Positions 1-7,249 of a stretch of DNA of 8,256 nt are shown one piece after another. The position numbers and the translations under genes are program-made. The notes below the pieces were generated by a model, which saw only the letters and a program-made list of their open reading frames with translations, was not told the origin of the DNA and made no database searches. The stretch is from an uncultured Bacteroidales bacterium (lineage in GTDB: Bacteria > Bacteroidota > Bacteroidia > Bacteroidales > UBA932): positions 1-8,256 of the forward strand of contig CAJOQW010000084.1 of NCBI GenBank assembly GCA_905236955.1, read 5' to 3'. Position 1 is the stretch's first letter; each line of letters begins with the position of its first letter.

Positions 1-93
1 CTCATCAATGCCTGCACCGGCAAGTTCAAGAAGATAAGCATTACGCTGTGGGTCCTGGCAGCCCTCTTCATCGCTCGTTATGCCTTGATGTAA
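1..93 (+). CDS. C-terminal end of an unidentified, probably membrane, protein (partial)
   Basis: This is the last 30 codons of a plus-strand gene that starts before the window; it ends in TAA at 91-93. The fragment has a polar start with several lysines (NACTGKFKK), then a hydrophobic stretch of about 17-19 residues (ISITLWVLAALFIARYALM) up to the stop. A lysine-rich loop followed by a hydrophobic helix is the usual pattern of the last transmembrane segment of an integral membrane protein such as a transporter. The reading frame is open throughout, and the terminator 25 bases downstream fits a real gene end. The family cannot be identified from 30 residues, so I assign no function. Confidence 0.6.
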   Translation, partial: LINACTGKFKKISITLWVLAALFIARYALM

Positions 94-117
94 CAGGCTG
101 ACATACAAGCTATTATC

Positions 118-155
118 AAAACCTCCGCCGCCTATTCAGACGGTGGAGGTTTTTT
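118..155 (+). terminator. Rho-independent terminator
   Basis: A 13-base left arm (118-130, AAAACCTCCGCCG) pairs with a right arm (141-153, CGGTGGAGGTTTT) with one G-U wobble and a 10-base loop. Six T residues follow in the plus direction (150-155). The A run at the base of the left arm gives the reverse strand a T run too, so it could work in both directions. It lies just after the stop of the gene ending at 93 and just before the rel start, so it should isolate rel from upstream transcription. Confidence 0.88.
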
Positions 156-170
156 ATCATGTTTTTTTGT

Positions 171-178
171 TATTTTTG
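171..178 (+). promoter_or_regulatory. Possible Bacteroidota -7 promoter element for rel-uvrB
   Basis: The octamer TATTTTTG matches the Bacteroidota primary-sigma -7 consensus TAnnTTTG. It sits six bases before the chosen rel ATG at 185. A start a few bases after this box would give a leaderless or nearly leaderless mRNA. I see no convincing -33 TTTG at the expected spacing, because that place is taken by the terminator stem. The surroundings are T-rich, so a chance match is quite possible. Confidence 0.3.
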
Positions 179-184
179 TCTTGT

Positions 185-2275
185 ATGGAAGAAGTGGTAC
201 AAAAAGCCAGGGCCGTCGCGGCCGCCGCGCTTGCGGGAGAAGTCCGCAGCGACGGCTCCCCGTTCATCGGCCACGCCGACAACGTCGCAGCCATAGTAAG
301 CGACGAAATCGGTCTTCCTCCCGAATGTGTGGCCGCAGTCTATCTCCATGAAGCCACCCGCATCCACAAAGACAGGGACATCAGCGATTTCCCGAAAGAC
401 ATCCTGACGATGGTCGAGGGGCTCAACAAGATATCCACCATCAAGCCCAAAGACACCCGGCTCGAGGCAGAGAACTACAAGAAACTCATAGTCCAGTACT
501 CCACCGACCCGCGCGTTGCGGTCATCAAGATAGCGGACAGGCTCGAAGTGATGAGGAGCCTTGCCATCTTCCCCAAGAACTCCAGGGAGCAGAAGATTCT
601 CGAAACCCTGATGCTATATATCCCGCTCGCCCACCAGCTGGGGCTATACAACATAAAAAGCGAGATGGAGGACATCTATTTCCGCTATGCCGATCCCGAG
701 CAGTACCGGGCCATCACGAACAAACTCAAGGCCACCGAACGCGACCGCGAAAGGCTCATGATGGAATTCATCGAACCCCTCAAGCAGAAGTTGTCCGACG
801 CCGGAATCGAATACAAGCTCAAGATACGCACCAAGACGGCCTACTCCATCTACCGCAAGATGCAGGTCCAGAAAGTGCCCTTCGAGGGAGTGTTCGACGT
901 ATTCGCCATCCGTTTCATCATCGACTGCGAGCCCGACACGGTACTGGAGAAAGACCTTTGCTGGAAAGTGTACGGTTACGTCACCGAGGAATACGAGCCC
1001 GACACGGCCCGTCTGCGCGACTGGCTCACCAACCCGCGTCCCAACGGATACGAAAGCCTCCACATCACCGTAAAGAACAGGCGGGGCGCCTATGTGGAAG
1101 TCCAGATACGCACGAAGCGCATGGACTACGAGGCCGAGAACGGCAATGCCGCACACTGGGCATACAAAGGCGTGCAGCACGAGGCAAATCTGGACAGGTG
1201 GCTTTCCTCGGTACGCTACGCCATGGAACATCCAGCCGAAGCCAAGGCGGAAGACCTCCCGCAACCCCCTTCCCGGGAAATCTTCGTGTTCACCCCCACC
1301 GGCGAACTCCGCATCCTCGCAGCCGGCTCCTCGGTGCTTGACTTCGCATTCAACATCCACAGCAACATAGGTATCCACTGCATCGGCGGACGCATAAACG
1401 GCAAGGGAGTGTCCATCAAGGAAAAGCTATCCACCGGGGATGTGGTGGAAATCAATACCGGCAAGAACCAGCATCCCTCGAGGGAGTGGCTGAACTGGGT
1501 CGTCACTTCGAAGGCCCGCACCAAGATCAAACAGGAACTGGATGCCGAAGAACGCAAGATGGCTGCCACCGGCCGCGAACTGCTGGAAAGGCGCCTTAAA
1601 AACTGGAAGCTCGAATGGCCCGGCGATTATCAGGCGGAATTCATGAAGGCCCGCAAGTACTCCTCCGTGATCAACTTCATGGCGGACCTGGGGCGCGAAG
1701 TTTTGGATGTGAATGACATCAAGGCCTTCATCCAGCAGAAGAAGGCTGCAATTGCGGCAGGCACCAGCCATGGAGTCCTCCCCGAGGTGGACCACAACTT
1801 GAACTACAGTTCCAGCGGTGACGAAATCCTGGTGCTCAATGCCAAGAACGTGAGGGGCATGGACTACAAACTGGCAAAATGCTGCAATCCTGTGTTCGGG
1901 GACGACGTCTTCGGTTTTGTAACCCGCACCGAAGGAATAAAGATACACCGCATCTCCTGCCCGAACGCCGCCAGGCTCATGGAAAAATACCCGTACCGCA
2001 TCCAGAAGGTCATTTGGCAGGAAACCGCTTCATCCGGGGACTTCCAGGCCTCCCTGGGCATTAGCGCGGAGCGCGACCAGGCGGTCCTGGCCTCCATCAT
2101 GGAGGTGATCGGGGCTTTCAAGGCCTCCCTTCGCTCATTCAACGTCTCCGAGAACCAAAGGGACGGCACTTTCGAGATCTCGGTACGGCTGCTGGTGCCT
2201 TCGAACATGGAGCTTGACAAGATCATCTCCCAGCTGGGGGCCCTCAAGCGCGTCATCAAGGTAAAACGATCATGA
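185..2275 (+). CDS. rel: Long RelA/SpoT-family (p)ppGpp synthetase with a degenerate hydrolase domain
   Basis: This 696-residue protein belongs to the long RelA/SpoT (RSH) family, which makes the alarmone (p)ppGpp from ATP and GDP/GTP and in bifunctional members also degrades it. Order of domains: HD-type hydrolase (about 10-170), synthetase (about 195-330), TGS (about 364-425), a helical region, a zinc-finger domain with C566, C567, H588 and C592, and a C-terminal ACT domain (about 620-696). The synthetase looks intact: R215 and K217 before SIYRKM, D238, NGYESLH and E305 in EVQIRT. The specificity motif is R-L-R-D (276-279), closer to the RxKD of Rel/SpoT than to the ExDD of RelA. The hydrolase site is eroded: HDxxED is H55-E56-A-T-R-I, and ADRxHNMR is ADRLEVMR (118-124). 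I chose ATG 185 because GTG 143 lies inside the terminator stem. From this start the usual N-terminal extension of about 35 residues is absent. It overlaps uvrB by ATGA. The family is certain; the loss of hydrolysis is inferred. Confidence 0.95.
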   Translation: MEEVVQKARAVAAAALAGEVRSDGSPFIGHADNVAAIVSDEIGLPPECVAAVYLHEATRIHKDRDISDFPKDILTMVEGLNKISTIKPKDTRLEAENYKKLIVQYSTDPRVAVIKIADRLEVMRSLAIFPKNSREQKILETLMLYIPLAHQLGLYNIKSEMEDIYFRYADPEQYRAITNKLKATERDRERLMMEFIEPLKQKLSDAGIEYKLKIRTKTAYSIYRKMQVQKVPFEGVFDVFAIRFIIDCEPDTVLEKDLCWKVYGYVTEEYEPDTARLRDWLTNPRPNGYESLHITVKNRRGAYVEVQIRTKRMDYEAENGNAAHWAYKGVQHEANLDRWLSSVRYAMEHPAEAKAEDLPQPPSREIFVFTPTGELRILAAGSSVLDFAFNIHSNIGIHCIGGRINGKGVSIKEKLSTGDVVEINTGKNQHPSREWLNWVVTSKARTKIKQELDAEERKMAATGRELLERRLKNWKLEWPGDYQAEFMKARKYSSVINFMADLGREVLDVNDIKAFIQQKKAAIAAGTSHGVLPEVDHNLNYSSSGDEILVLNAKNVRGMDYKLAKCCNPVFGDDVFGFVTRTEGIKIHRISCPNAARLMEKYPYRIQKVIWQETASSGDFQASLGISAERDQAVLASIMEVIGAFKASLRSFNVSENQRDGTFEISVRLLVPSNMELDKIISQLGALKRVIKVKRS

Positions 2276-4446
2276 AATTCAAACTGGTTTCGGATTACAA
2301 GCCTTCCGGCGACCAGCCGGAGGCTATCGCACAACTGTCGGAAGCCCTGGACAAGGGTGTAGGTGACATATGCCTGCTGGGAGTCACCGGCTCCGGCAAA
2401 ACCTTCACCATGGCGAACGTTATCCGGAACCTGCAACGTCCCGCCCTCATACTCAGCCACAACAAGACCCTGGCCGCCCAGTTGTACGGGGAATTCAAGG
2501 CCTTCTTCCCCGAAAATGCGGTGGAATACTTCGTCAGCTACTACGACTATTACCAGCCGGAAGCCTACATACCATCCACTGACACATACATCGAGAAAGA
2601 CCTCTCGATAAACGACCAGATAGAGAAACTCCGTCTCAGCGCGGCCGGAGCCCTCATGTCAGGCAGGCGCGATGTCATCGTGATATCCTCGGTGTCGTGC
2701 CTCTACGGCATAGGAAACCCCGAAGACTGGCACAGCCAGACCATCACGGTGCGCAAAGGAGAAACCCGCACCCTCACCGGTTTCCTGTACAAACTGGTGG
2801 ACGCACTCTACTCCCGGACCGAGGTGGATTTCAAGCGCGGAACGTTCAGGGTGCGCGGGGATACGGTGGATGTCTTCCTCGGCGGGGCCGACGAGGCCGT
2901 GCGCATCGAATTCTTCGGGAACGAGGTGGACGCCATCTCCCTGATCGACCCGGTCACCGGCGCGAAGATGGAAGATCTAGACAGCATCGATGTTTACCCC
3001 GCCAACAACTTCGTAACCACCAGGGAAAGGTCGATAGCTGCCGTCTCCCATATCCAGGACGACTTGAAAACCCAGACCGAGTATTTCGATAGTATAGGCA
3101 AACCATTGGAAGCCAAACGTTTGCAGCAAAGGGTGGAAAATGACCTGGAGATGATCAAGGAAATGGGATACTGCCCCGGCATCGAAAATTATTCCCGCTA
3201 TCTGGACGGCCGCAAGCCGGGTCAGCGCCCCTTCTGCCTTATCGATTATTTCCCCAAGGATTTCATCACCTTCATCGACGAGAGCCACGTCACACTCCCC
3301 CAGATCCATGCCATGTACGGAGGAGACCATTCCCGGAAATCGGTGCTGATCGAATATGGGTTCCGGCTACCTGCCGCAGCCGACAACAGGCCCTTGAAAT
3401 TCGAAGAATTCGAAAAACTCACCGGGCAGAAGGTTTACGTTTCCGCAACTCCCGCCGACTATGAACTGGAACAGTCGGAAGGGCTGGTTGTGGAACAGGT
3501 GGTAAGACCCACCGGCCTGCTCGACCCGCCGATCGAGGTGCGCCCCATAGAAAACCAGGTGGACGACCTCCTGGAAGAGATCAGGGTGAGGGCCGAAAAG
3601 GACGAGCGCGTACTCGTCACCACCCTCACCAAGGTGATGGCCGAGAAACTCGACGACTATCTTGCCAGGGCAGGAGTCCGCGTCCGATACATCCATTCAG
3701 ACGTGGATACCGCTGAAAGGGTGGAAATCATTGAAGATTTCAAGAACGGGCTGTTCGATGTCCTGGTGGGAGTGAACCTGTTACGCGAAGGCCTGGACCT
3801 CCCGAGCGTATCGCTGGTAGCCATCCTGGATGCCGACAAGGAAGGATTCCTGCGCACCACAAGGGCGCTTACCCAGACGGCAGGCCGTGCCGCGCGCAAT
3901 ATCAACGGATTGGTGATAATGTATGCCGACAAGATAACTCCCAGCATGGAAGAGACCATACGCGAGACCAACCGGAGACGGGCCAAACAGATGGAATACA
4001 ACGAGTTGCATCATATCACACCCAAACAGGTGGAAACCCGCAGCAACGAACTCGCAGCGGAACTCACTTCTTCGAAGCGGATGAACCCGCACGTGGCGAA
4101 CGGCACCACCGGCCGTGTCAGCGCACCCAACTCCTACGACGACCCCACCTATATTCCGAATCCTTCCGACCTGGGAAGGGGCATGGTAAGCGTAGGATTC
4201 GGGCACGATTCAAAGCGCGATGCCGGGGCGGCCTTCGACCGCGGGAAAGTGCGCGCCGACCTGGCTGCCGTGCTGCAGGACCCGGTGATCAGGGCCATGT
4301 CCCGCGAACAGATCCTCAAACTCATCGAAGAGGACAGGGAGCGCATGAAACACTCCGCCGGGAATCTGGAATTCACCGACGCCGCCCGTTACAGGGACGA
4401 GATGTGGGCCCTGCAGGAATATCTTAAAGTGTGGGAAGACAAATAG
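2272..4446 (+). CDS. uvrB: Excinuclease ABC subunit B
   Basis: UvrB (724 residues) is the cytoplasmic damage-verification subunit of UvrABC nucleotide excision repair. UvrA loads it at lesions, it probes the strand with its beta-hairpin, and it then recruits UvrC. Seen here: Walker A GVTGSGKT (37-44), the tyrosine-rich beta-hairpin segment SYYDYYQPEAYIPSTDTY (89-106), the DEAD-like box DESH (336-339), helicase motif VI in QTAGRAARN, the YADKITPSM segment, and a C-terminal UVR motif (about 677-718) that binds UvrC. It is roughly 50 residues longer than E. coli UvrB (673). The excess lies mainly in a glycine-, asparagine- and proline-containing linker (about 599-676) between the helicase core and the UVR motif. 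The ATG overlaps the rel stop by four bases and has no strong Shine-Dalgarno sequence, which suggests coupled translation. The gene converges with mltG across 18 bases with no visible terminator. Confidence 0.98.
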   Translation: MKFKLVSDYKPSGDQPEAIAQLSEALDKGVGDICLLGVTGSGKTFTMANVIRNLQRPALILSHNKTLAAQLYGEFKAFFPENAVEYFVSYYDYYQPEAYIPSTDTYIEKDLSINDQIEKLRLSAAGALMSGRRDVIVISSVSCLYGIGNPEDWHSQTITVRKGETRTLTGFLYKLVDALYSRTEVDFKRGTFRVRGDTVDVFLGGADEAVRIEFFGNEVDAISLIDPVTGAKMEDLDSIDVYPANNFVTTRERSIAAVSHIQDDLKTQTEYFDSIGKPLEAKRLQQRVENDLEMIKEMGYCPGIENYSRYLDGRKPGQRPFCLIDYFPKDFITFIDESHVTLPQIHAMYGGDHSRKSVLIEYGFRLPAAADNRPLKFEEFEKLTGQKVYVSATPADYELEQSEGLVVEQVVRPTGLLDPPIEVRPIENQVDDLLEEIRVRAEKDERVLVTTLTKVMAEKLDDYLARAGVRVRYIHSDVDTAERVEIIEDFKNGLFDVLVGVNLLREGLDLPSVSLVAILDADKEGFLRTTRALTQTAGRAARNINGLVIMYADKITPSMEETIRETNRRRAKQMEYNELHHITPKQVETRSNELAAELTSSKRMNPHVANGTTGRVSAPNSYDDPTYIPNPSDLGRGMVSVGFGHDSKRDAGAAFDRGKVRADLAAVLQDPVIRAMSREQILKLIEEDRERMKHSAGNLEFTDAARYRDEMWALQEYLKVWEDK

Positions 4447-4464
4447 TCCCCCTATCACCGGAAA

Positions 4465-5511
4465 CTACTGTTTGGAATCCTTTACACGGACATTTTTCGC
4501 CCTGGCGTTGAGCGCCTTCTGGAAAGCGATGGCATTCTGGCGGTGTTCGGCAAAAGTCCTCGCGAAGCGGTGGGAGCCGTCGAAGGACGGATCGGCGCAG
4601 AAGAATAGATTCCCTCCGCCATAATCGGGATCGAGGACGGCCTCGAGATAATCCTTGTCCGGCACGCATATGGGTCCCGGAGGGAGACCTTTGTATTTGT
4701 AAGTATTGTAAGGAGAACCTACCGAAAGATGCTTGAGAAGTATCCGGTCGAGGGTATAGTCGAAGCAGAAGGCTACGGTCGGGTCCGCCTGAAGGAGCAT
4801 CCCCTTGTGGATGCGGTTCAGATACACCCCCGCAATCTTCGGGAAGTCGCTCTTCATGCGGGACTCCCCTTTCACTATCGAAGCCAGGATGGAAACCTGC
4901 AATTTATCAAGGCCTGCTGCGGCTGCGCGGTCAAGTTTCTCCTTGGTCCAGAAACTGTCGTATGCCGCTTTCTGGGTTTCGAGGATTTCTTCCGTGGATG
5001 CCGTCCAGAACATCTCATAGGTGTCGGGGATGAAAAGGGCGAATACCGTGGAAGGAGTGAAGCCAAACTTGGCCAGCAGGGCCTCGTCTTCAAGGGCCGA
5101 AGCCACCTGGGCGGAATCCACCATCATCTGGGCTGCGATTTTCCTTGCTATGTCGCCCTTGAGGCGAAGCGACCCAGACAAGGTCAGGTTCACCGGAGAC
5201 TGCCATCCGTTGTTGAGGGACCTTGCGATAAAGACGCTTGTCGCACCTTCCTTGAAGGAATAGTGGCCGGGAGTCAGATACTTTTCCACCTGCTTGTCAC
5301 GGAAAGTACGCTCAAGGCTCCCCTTCCTTTTAACGCAGGCGGACAGACTGTCCAGCACCTCCTGCACAGGAGTGGATGGATATACATACAACTCCTTGTC
5401 CTGCTGGAGGTTAGACCATTTGTTGTCGGCCATCCACTTGAGGCCCCTGACACAAAGGAGCACTGCGATGGCAGCGACCAGCAGCCATATATATTTGGCA
5501 AAACCTTTCAT
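4465..5511 (-). CDS. mltG: Endolytic murein transglycosylase MltG (YceG-like)
   Basis: MltG is an inner-membrane lytic transglycosylase that cuts nascent glycan strands internally and is thought to end peptidoglycan polymerisation. The 348-residue product has a short cytoplasmic N-terminus, one transmembrane helix (about 7-24, YIWLLVAAIAVLLCVRGL) and a periplasmic part with an N-terminal LysM-like region and the YceG catalytic domain. Family motifs seen: ASIVKGES with the probable catalytic E216, IAGVYLNRI, GMLLQADPTV, YNTY followed by GLPPGPI, and a C-terminal FARTFAEH segment. The common VEKET form reads VKGES here, but the glutamate before S/T is kept. I chose ATG at 5511 because the membrane helix follows it at once; the longer open frame to 5616 adds a basic, proline-rich segment that is only the shadow of the upstream gene. 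The start overlaps that gene's stop by ATGA and no Shine-Dalgarno is visible. It is the last gene of the minus-strand block. Confidence 0.95.
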   Translation of the reverse strand: MKGFAKYIWLLVAAIAVLLCVRGLKWMADNKWSNLQQDKELYVYPSTPVQEVLDSLSACVKRKGSLERTFRDKQVEKYLTPGHYSFKEGATSVFIARSLNNGWQSPVNLTLSGSLRLKGDIARKIAAQMMVDSAQVASALEDEALLAKFGFTPSTVFALFIPDTYEMFWTASTEEILETQKAAYDSFWTKEKLDRAAAAGLDKLQVSILASIVKGESRMKSDFPKIAGVYLNRIHKGMLLQADPTVAFCFDYTLDRILLKHLSVGSPYNTYKYKGLPPGPICVPDKDYLEAVLDPDYGGGNLFFCADPSFDGSHRFARTFAEHRQNAIAFQKALNARAKNVRVKDSKQ

Positions 5512-6461
5512 CTTGTCTTGCGGAGCATTATCTTGTCCCCTTCCTGGGGAACATAACCTTCCTGGATGCCGTTCAACTTTTCGATGCTGCTTTTCCGGAC
5601 GGCGAAGCGCTGGCATACCTCACGCAGGTCTTCGCCTGCGGAGAAGACATACATATCCAGCCCCTTGGCCGCATATTTCTTCTTCCTCTGCAGATAAACC
5701 ACGGTACCGGGGCTCAGAGGCTCGGTGGAAGAGAGGTCGTTGAAGCGTAACAACTCCTTGAGGAACAGTTGGTTGTCGCTAGCGATACTGGCATAGCTCT
5801 CCCCATCGAGGGAATATATGAACTTGACCTTGTTGCGGGTGTACATGGACCGCGACAGGCTGAATGTATAATGTTCGCCGGATGCCACAACTTCCTTCAC
5901 CGTCTGTTTCTCAAGGTCCAGCGGAGTTTCGGGCACTGCCACGGCGCGGCCGGCCGAACCGGTGTCGTAACGATAAAGGCCATAGTCCTCGATTATCTTT
6001 ATGAGTTTCGCGGCATAATTCGGGTCGGTGGCGTAACCGGCCTTCTTCAGCCCTTTCGCCCAGCCCTTGTAGTCGGTGGGAGAAAGCTCGAACAAAGGTT
6101 TGTAGCGGTCCCAGTAACGGAGGAAATCGGAATGGTCGCGGAAAGACTCGGCTGCACTGGAGTAAACCCTGAAGCACTCTTTCGGGGCGTCGTCGTCGAT
6201 GTACATTTTCTTGCCCTTCCAGTCGCGATGGCATTTGATACCGAAATGGTTGTTACCCTTGGTAGCCATGGCGGAGAGCCCGTAGCGGCTTTCCAGCATA
6301 CCCTGGGCCAGGGTGATGCTTGCCGGGACTCCGGAACGCTTCATCTCCGCGACTGCTATCGGGGCATACTTTTCTATGTATTTCTCCTGCGGGGTTGAAT
6401 CCGCTGCGACAGCCATGGCCGCAAGCATCGCACCTAAGGCAAGCAGAAGGAACCTTTTCAT
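5508..6461 (-). CDS. Exported GH73 N-acetylglucosaminidase with C-terminal LysM-like modules
   Basis: A 317-residue secreted peptidoglycan hydrolase of the FlgJ/Lyz2-like glucosaminidase family (GH73), which cleaves the GlcNAc-MurNAc bond. Residues 1-20 form a signal peptide (MKRF, a hydrophobic core, then AVAA) with no lipobox cysteine, so a soluble periplasmic or secreted product is expected. The GH73 domain spans about 30-165: ITLAQGMLESRYG with the likely catalytic E57, GNNHFGIKC (69-77), a DHSDFL/RY segment, and GYATDPNYAAKLI near its end. After a linker come a divergent LysM-like segment (about 210-266) and a clearer LysM (about 267-317, with IEKLNGI and VPQEGDKIML) that would hold the enzyme on the wall. 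It overlaps the upstream RNase Z gene and the downstream mltG by ATGA at both ends, so its amount is probably set with theirs. Pairing with MltG supports a role in glycan trimming or cell separation. The exact physiological role is unknown. Confidence 0.92.
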   Translation of the reverse strand: MKRFLLLALGAMLAAMAVAADSTPQEKYIEKYAPIAVAEMKRSGVPASITLAQGMLESRYGLSAMATKGNNHFGIKCHRDWKGKKMYIDDDAPKECFRVYSSAAESFRDHSDFLRYWDRYKPLFELSPTDYKGWAKGLKKAGYATDPNYAAKLIKIIEDYGLYRYDTGSAGRAVAVPETPLDLEKQTVKEVVASGEHYTFSLSRSMYTRNKVKFIYSLDGESYASIASDNQLFLKELLRFNDLSSTEPLSPGTVVYLQRKKKYAAKGLDMYVFSAGEDLREVCQRFAVRKSSIEKLNGIQEGYVPQEGDKIMLRKTR

Positions 6462-7249
6462 TTTGAAGCTATGCTTATTATATCGCCGTCATCGACAGCA
6501 TACGACTCTGCAAAAATCGTACGACATTCCTGCTGGAAGACCTTCACGTCCCTGACACGCGACGAATAATGTCCTATGAGCAGTTTGCCCACCCCCGCAT
6601 CGGAAGCACAACGGGCCGCATCGGCAGTGGTCGAATGGAAGTACTGCACGGCCTTCTCTGCCAATTCCCCGGTATAGGTAGTTTCGTGATAGAGCACGTC
6701 CACGCCCTTCACCCAGGCAGCCAGTTCCGGGAAGGAAGCTGTGTCGGAACAATAGGCGTATGTGCGGGGCCGCCTTCCCTCCCCTGTATTTTCCGTGAAA
6801 AGGAAACCATAGCATGGGATCTTGTGATTCAACGGGAAAGCGCTCACTTTCAGCACCTTGTCCGAATAAATCTCCTGCGGTTCCTTGACAGCGACCGGCA
6901 CGTGCTCCACAGTGAAAGAGAGGTCCTGGCCGAAGGTGGAAAGGAAGAACCCCAGGATCGGTGCGAAGCCTTCGGGTGCGTAGATACGGAGCGGCTCCAG
7001 CCTGTGGTAGAGCGACATGGTGCTGAGCAGCCCGAAGAGTCCGAAGATATGGTCGCCGTGAATATGGGAGATGAATACAGCCTGCACCTTCACGAAGGAA
7101 AGATGCTCCTGACGGAAACGCTGCTGCGTGCCTTCGCCGCAATCTATAAGATACAAGCGCCCGTGCACGCTTAGTGCCTGGGCGCTTGGATTTCTGTCGG
7201 AAAAGGGCAGGGCCGAAGCCGAGCCCAGAATGGTTATGGTAAAGTCCAT
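6458..7249 (-). CDS. rnz: Ribonuclease Z (tRNA 3' endonuclease), compact form
   Basis: RNase Z is a zinc-dependent beta-lactamase-fold endonuclease that removes 3' trailers from tRNA precursors. The 263-residue product carries the family pattern: ILGSASALP and NPSAQAL at the N-terminus, IDCGEGTQQRFR (35-46), the metal motif SHIHGDH (H62, H64, D66, H67), PLNHKIPCYGF with H142, YAYCSDT with D169, YHETTY (187-192), YFHST with H205, and GHYSSR with H227. All expected metal ligands are present, so activity is plausible. The length is unusual, since short-form RNase Z proteins are usually about 300-310 residues. Here the stretch between F149 and Y164 is only 14 residues, so about 40 residues that normally fill this place are missing while the frame is intact. 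The ATG shares one base with the rpsA stop (TAATG), and the stop overlaps the glucosaminidase start by ATGA. Another MBL-fold role cannot be excluded given the missing segment. Confidence 0.88.
   Translation of the reverse strand: MDFTITILGSASALPFSDRNPSAQALSVHGRLYLIDCGEGTQQRFRQEHLSFVKVQAVFISHIHGDHIFGLFGLLSTMSLYHRLEPLRIYAPEGFAPILGFFLSTFGQDLSFTVEHVPVAVKEPQEIYSDKVLKVSAFPLNHKIPCYGFLFTENTGEGRRPRTYAYCSDTASFPELAAWVKGVDVLYHETTYTGELAEKAVQYFHSTTADAARCASDAGVGKLLIGHYSSRVRDVKVFQQECRTIFAESYAVDDGDIISIASK

Noticed and set aside
143..184. In-frame GTG start giving 14 more residues to Rel
   Set aside because: It would begin inside the right arm of the terminator hairpin and adds a hydrophobic, phenylalanine-rich segment unlike the family N-terminus; ATG 185 leads directly into the first HD-domain helix.
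644..1378. 244-codon open frame on the minus strand opposite rel
   Set aside because: It is antisense to the synthetase and TGS coding sequence, shows no recognisable domain, and is expected from the codon bias of a GC-rich gene.
4729..5556. 275-codon open frame on the plus strand opposite mltG
   Set aside because: It is antisense to conserved MltG motifs with no family resemblance, so it is a codon-bias shadow.
5512..5616. Longer MltG frame starting at 5616
   Set aside because: The extra 35 residues are basic and proline-rich, lie wholly within the glucosaminidase gene in another frame, and would displace the N-terminal membrane helix; ATG 5511 overlaps the upstream stop by ATGA.
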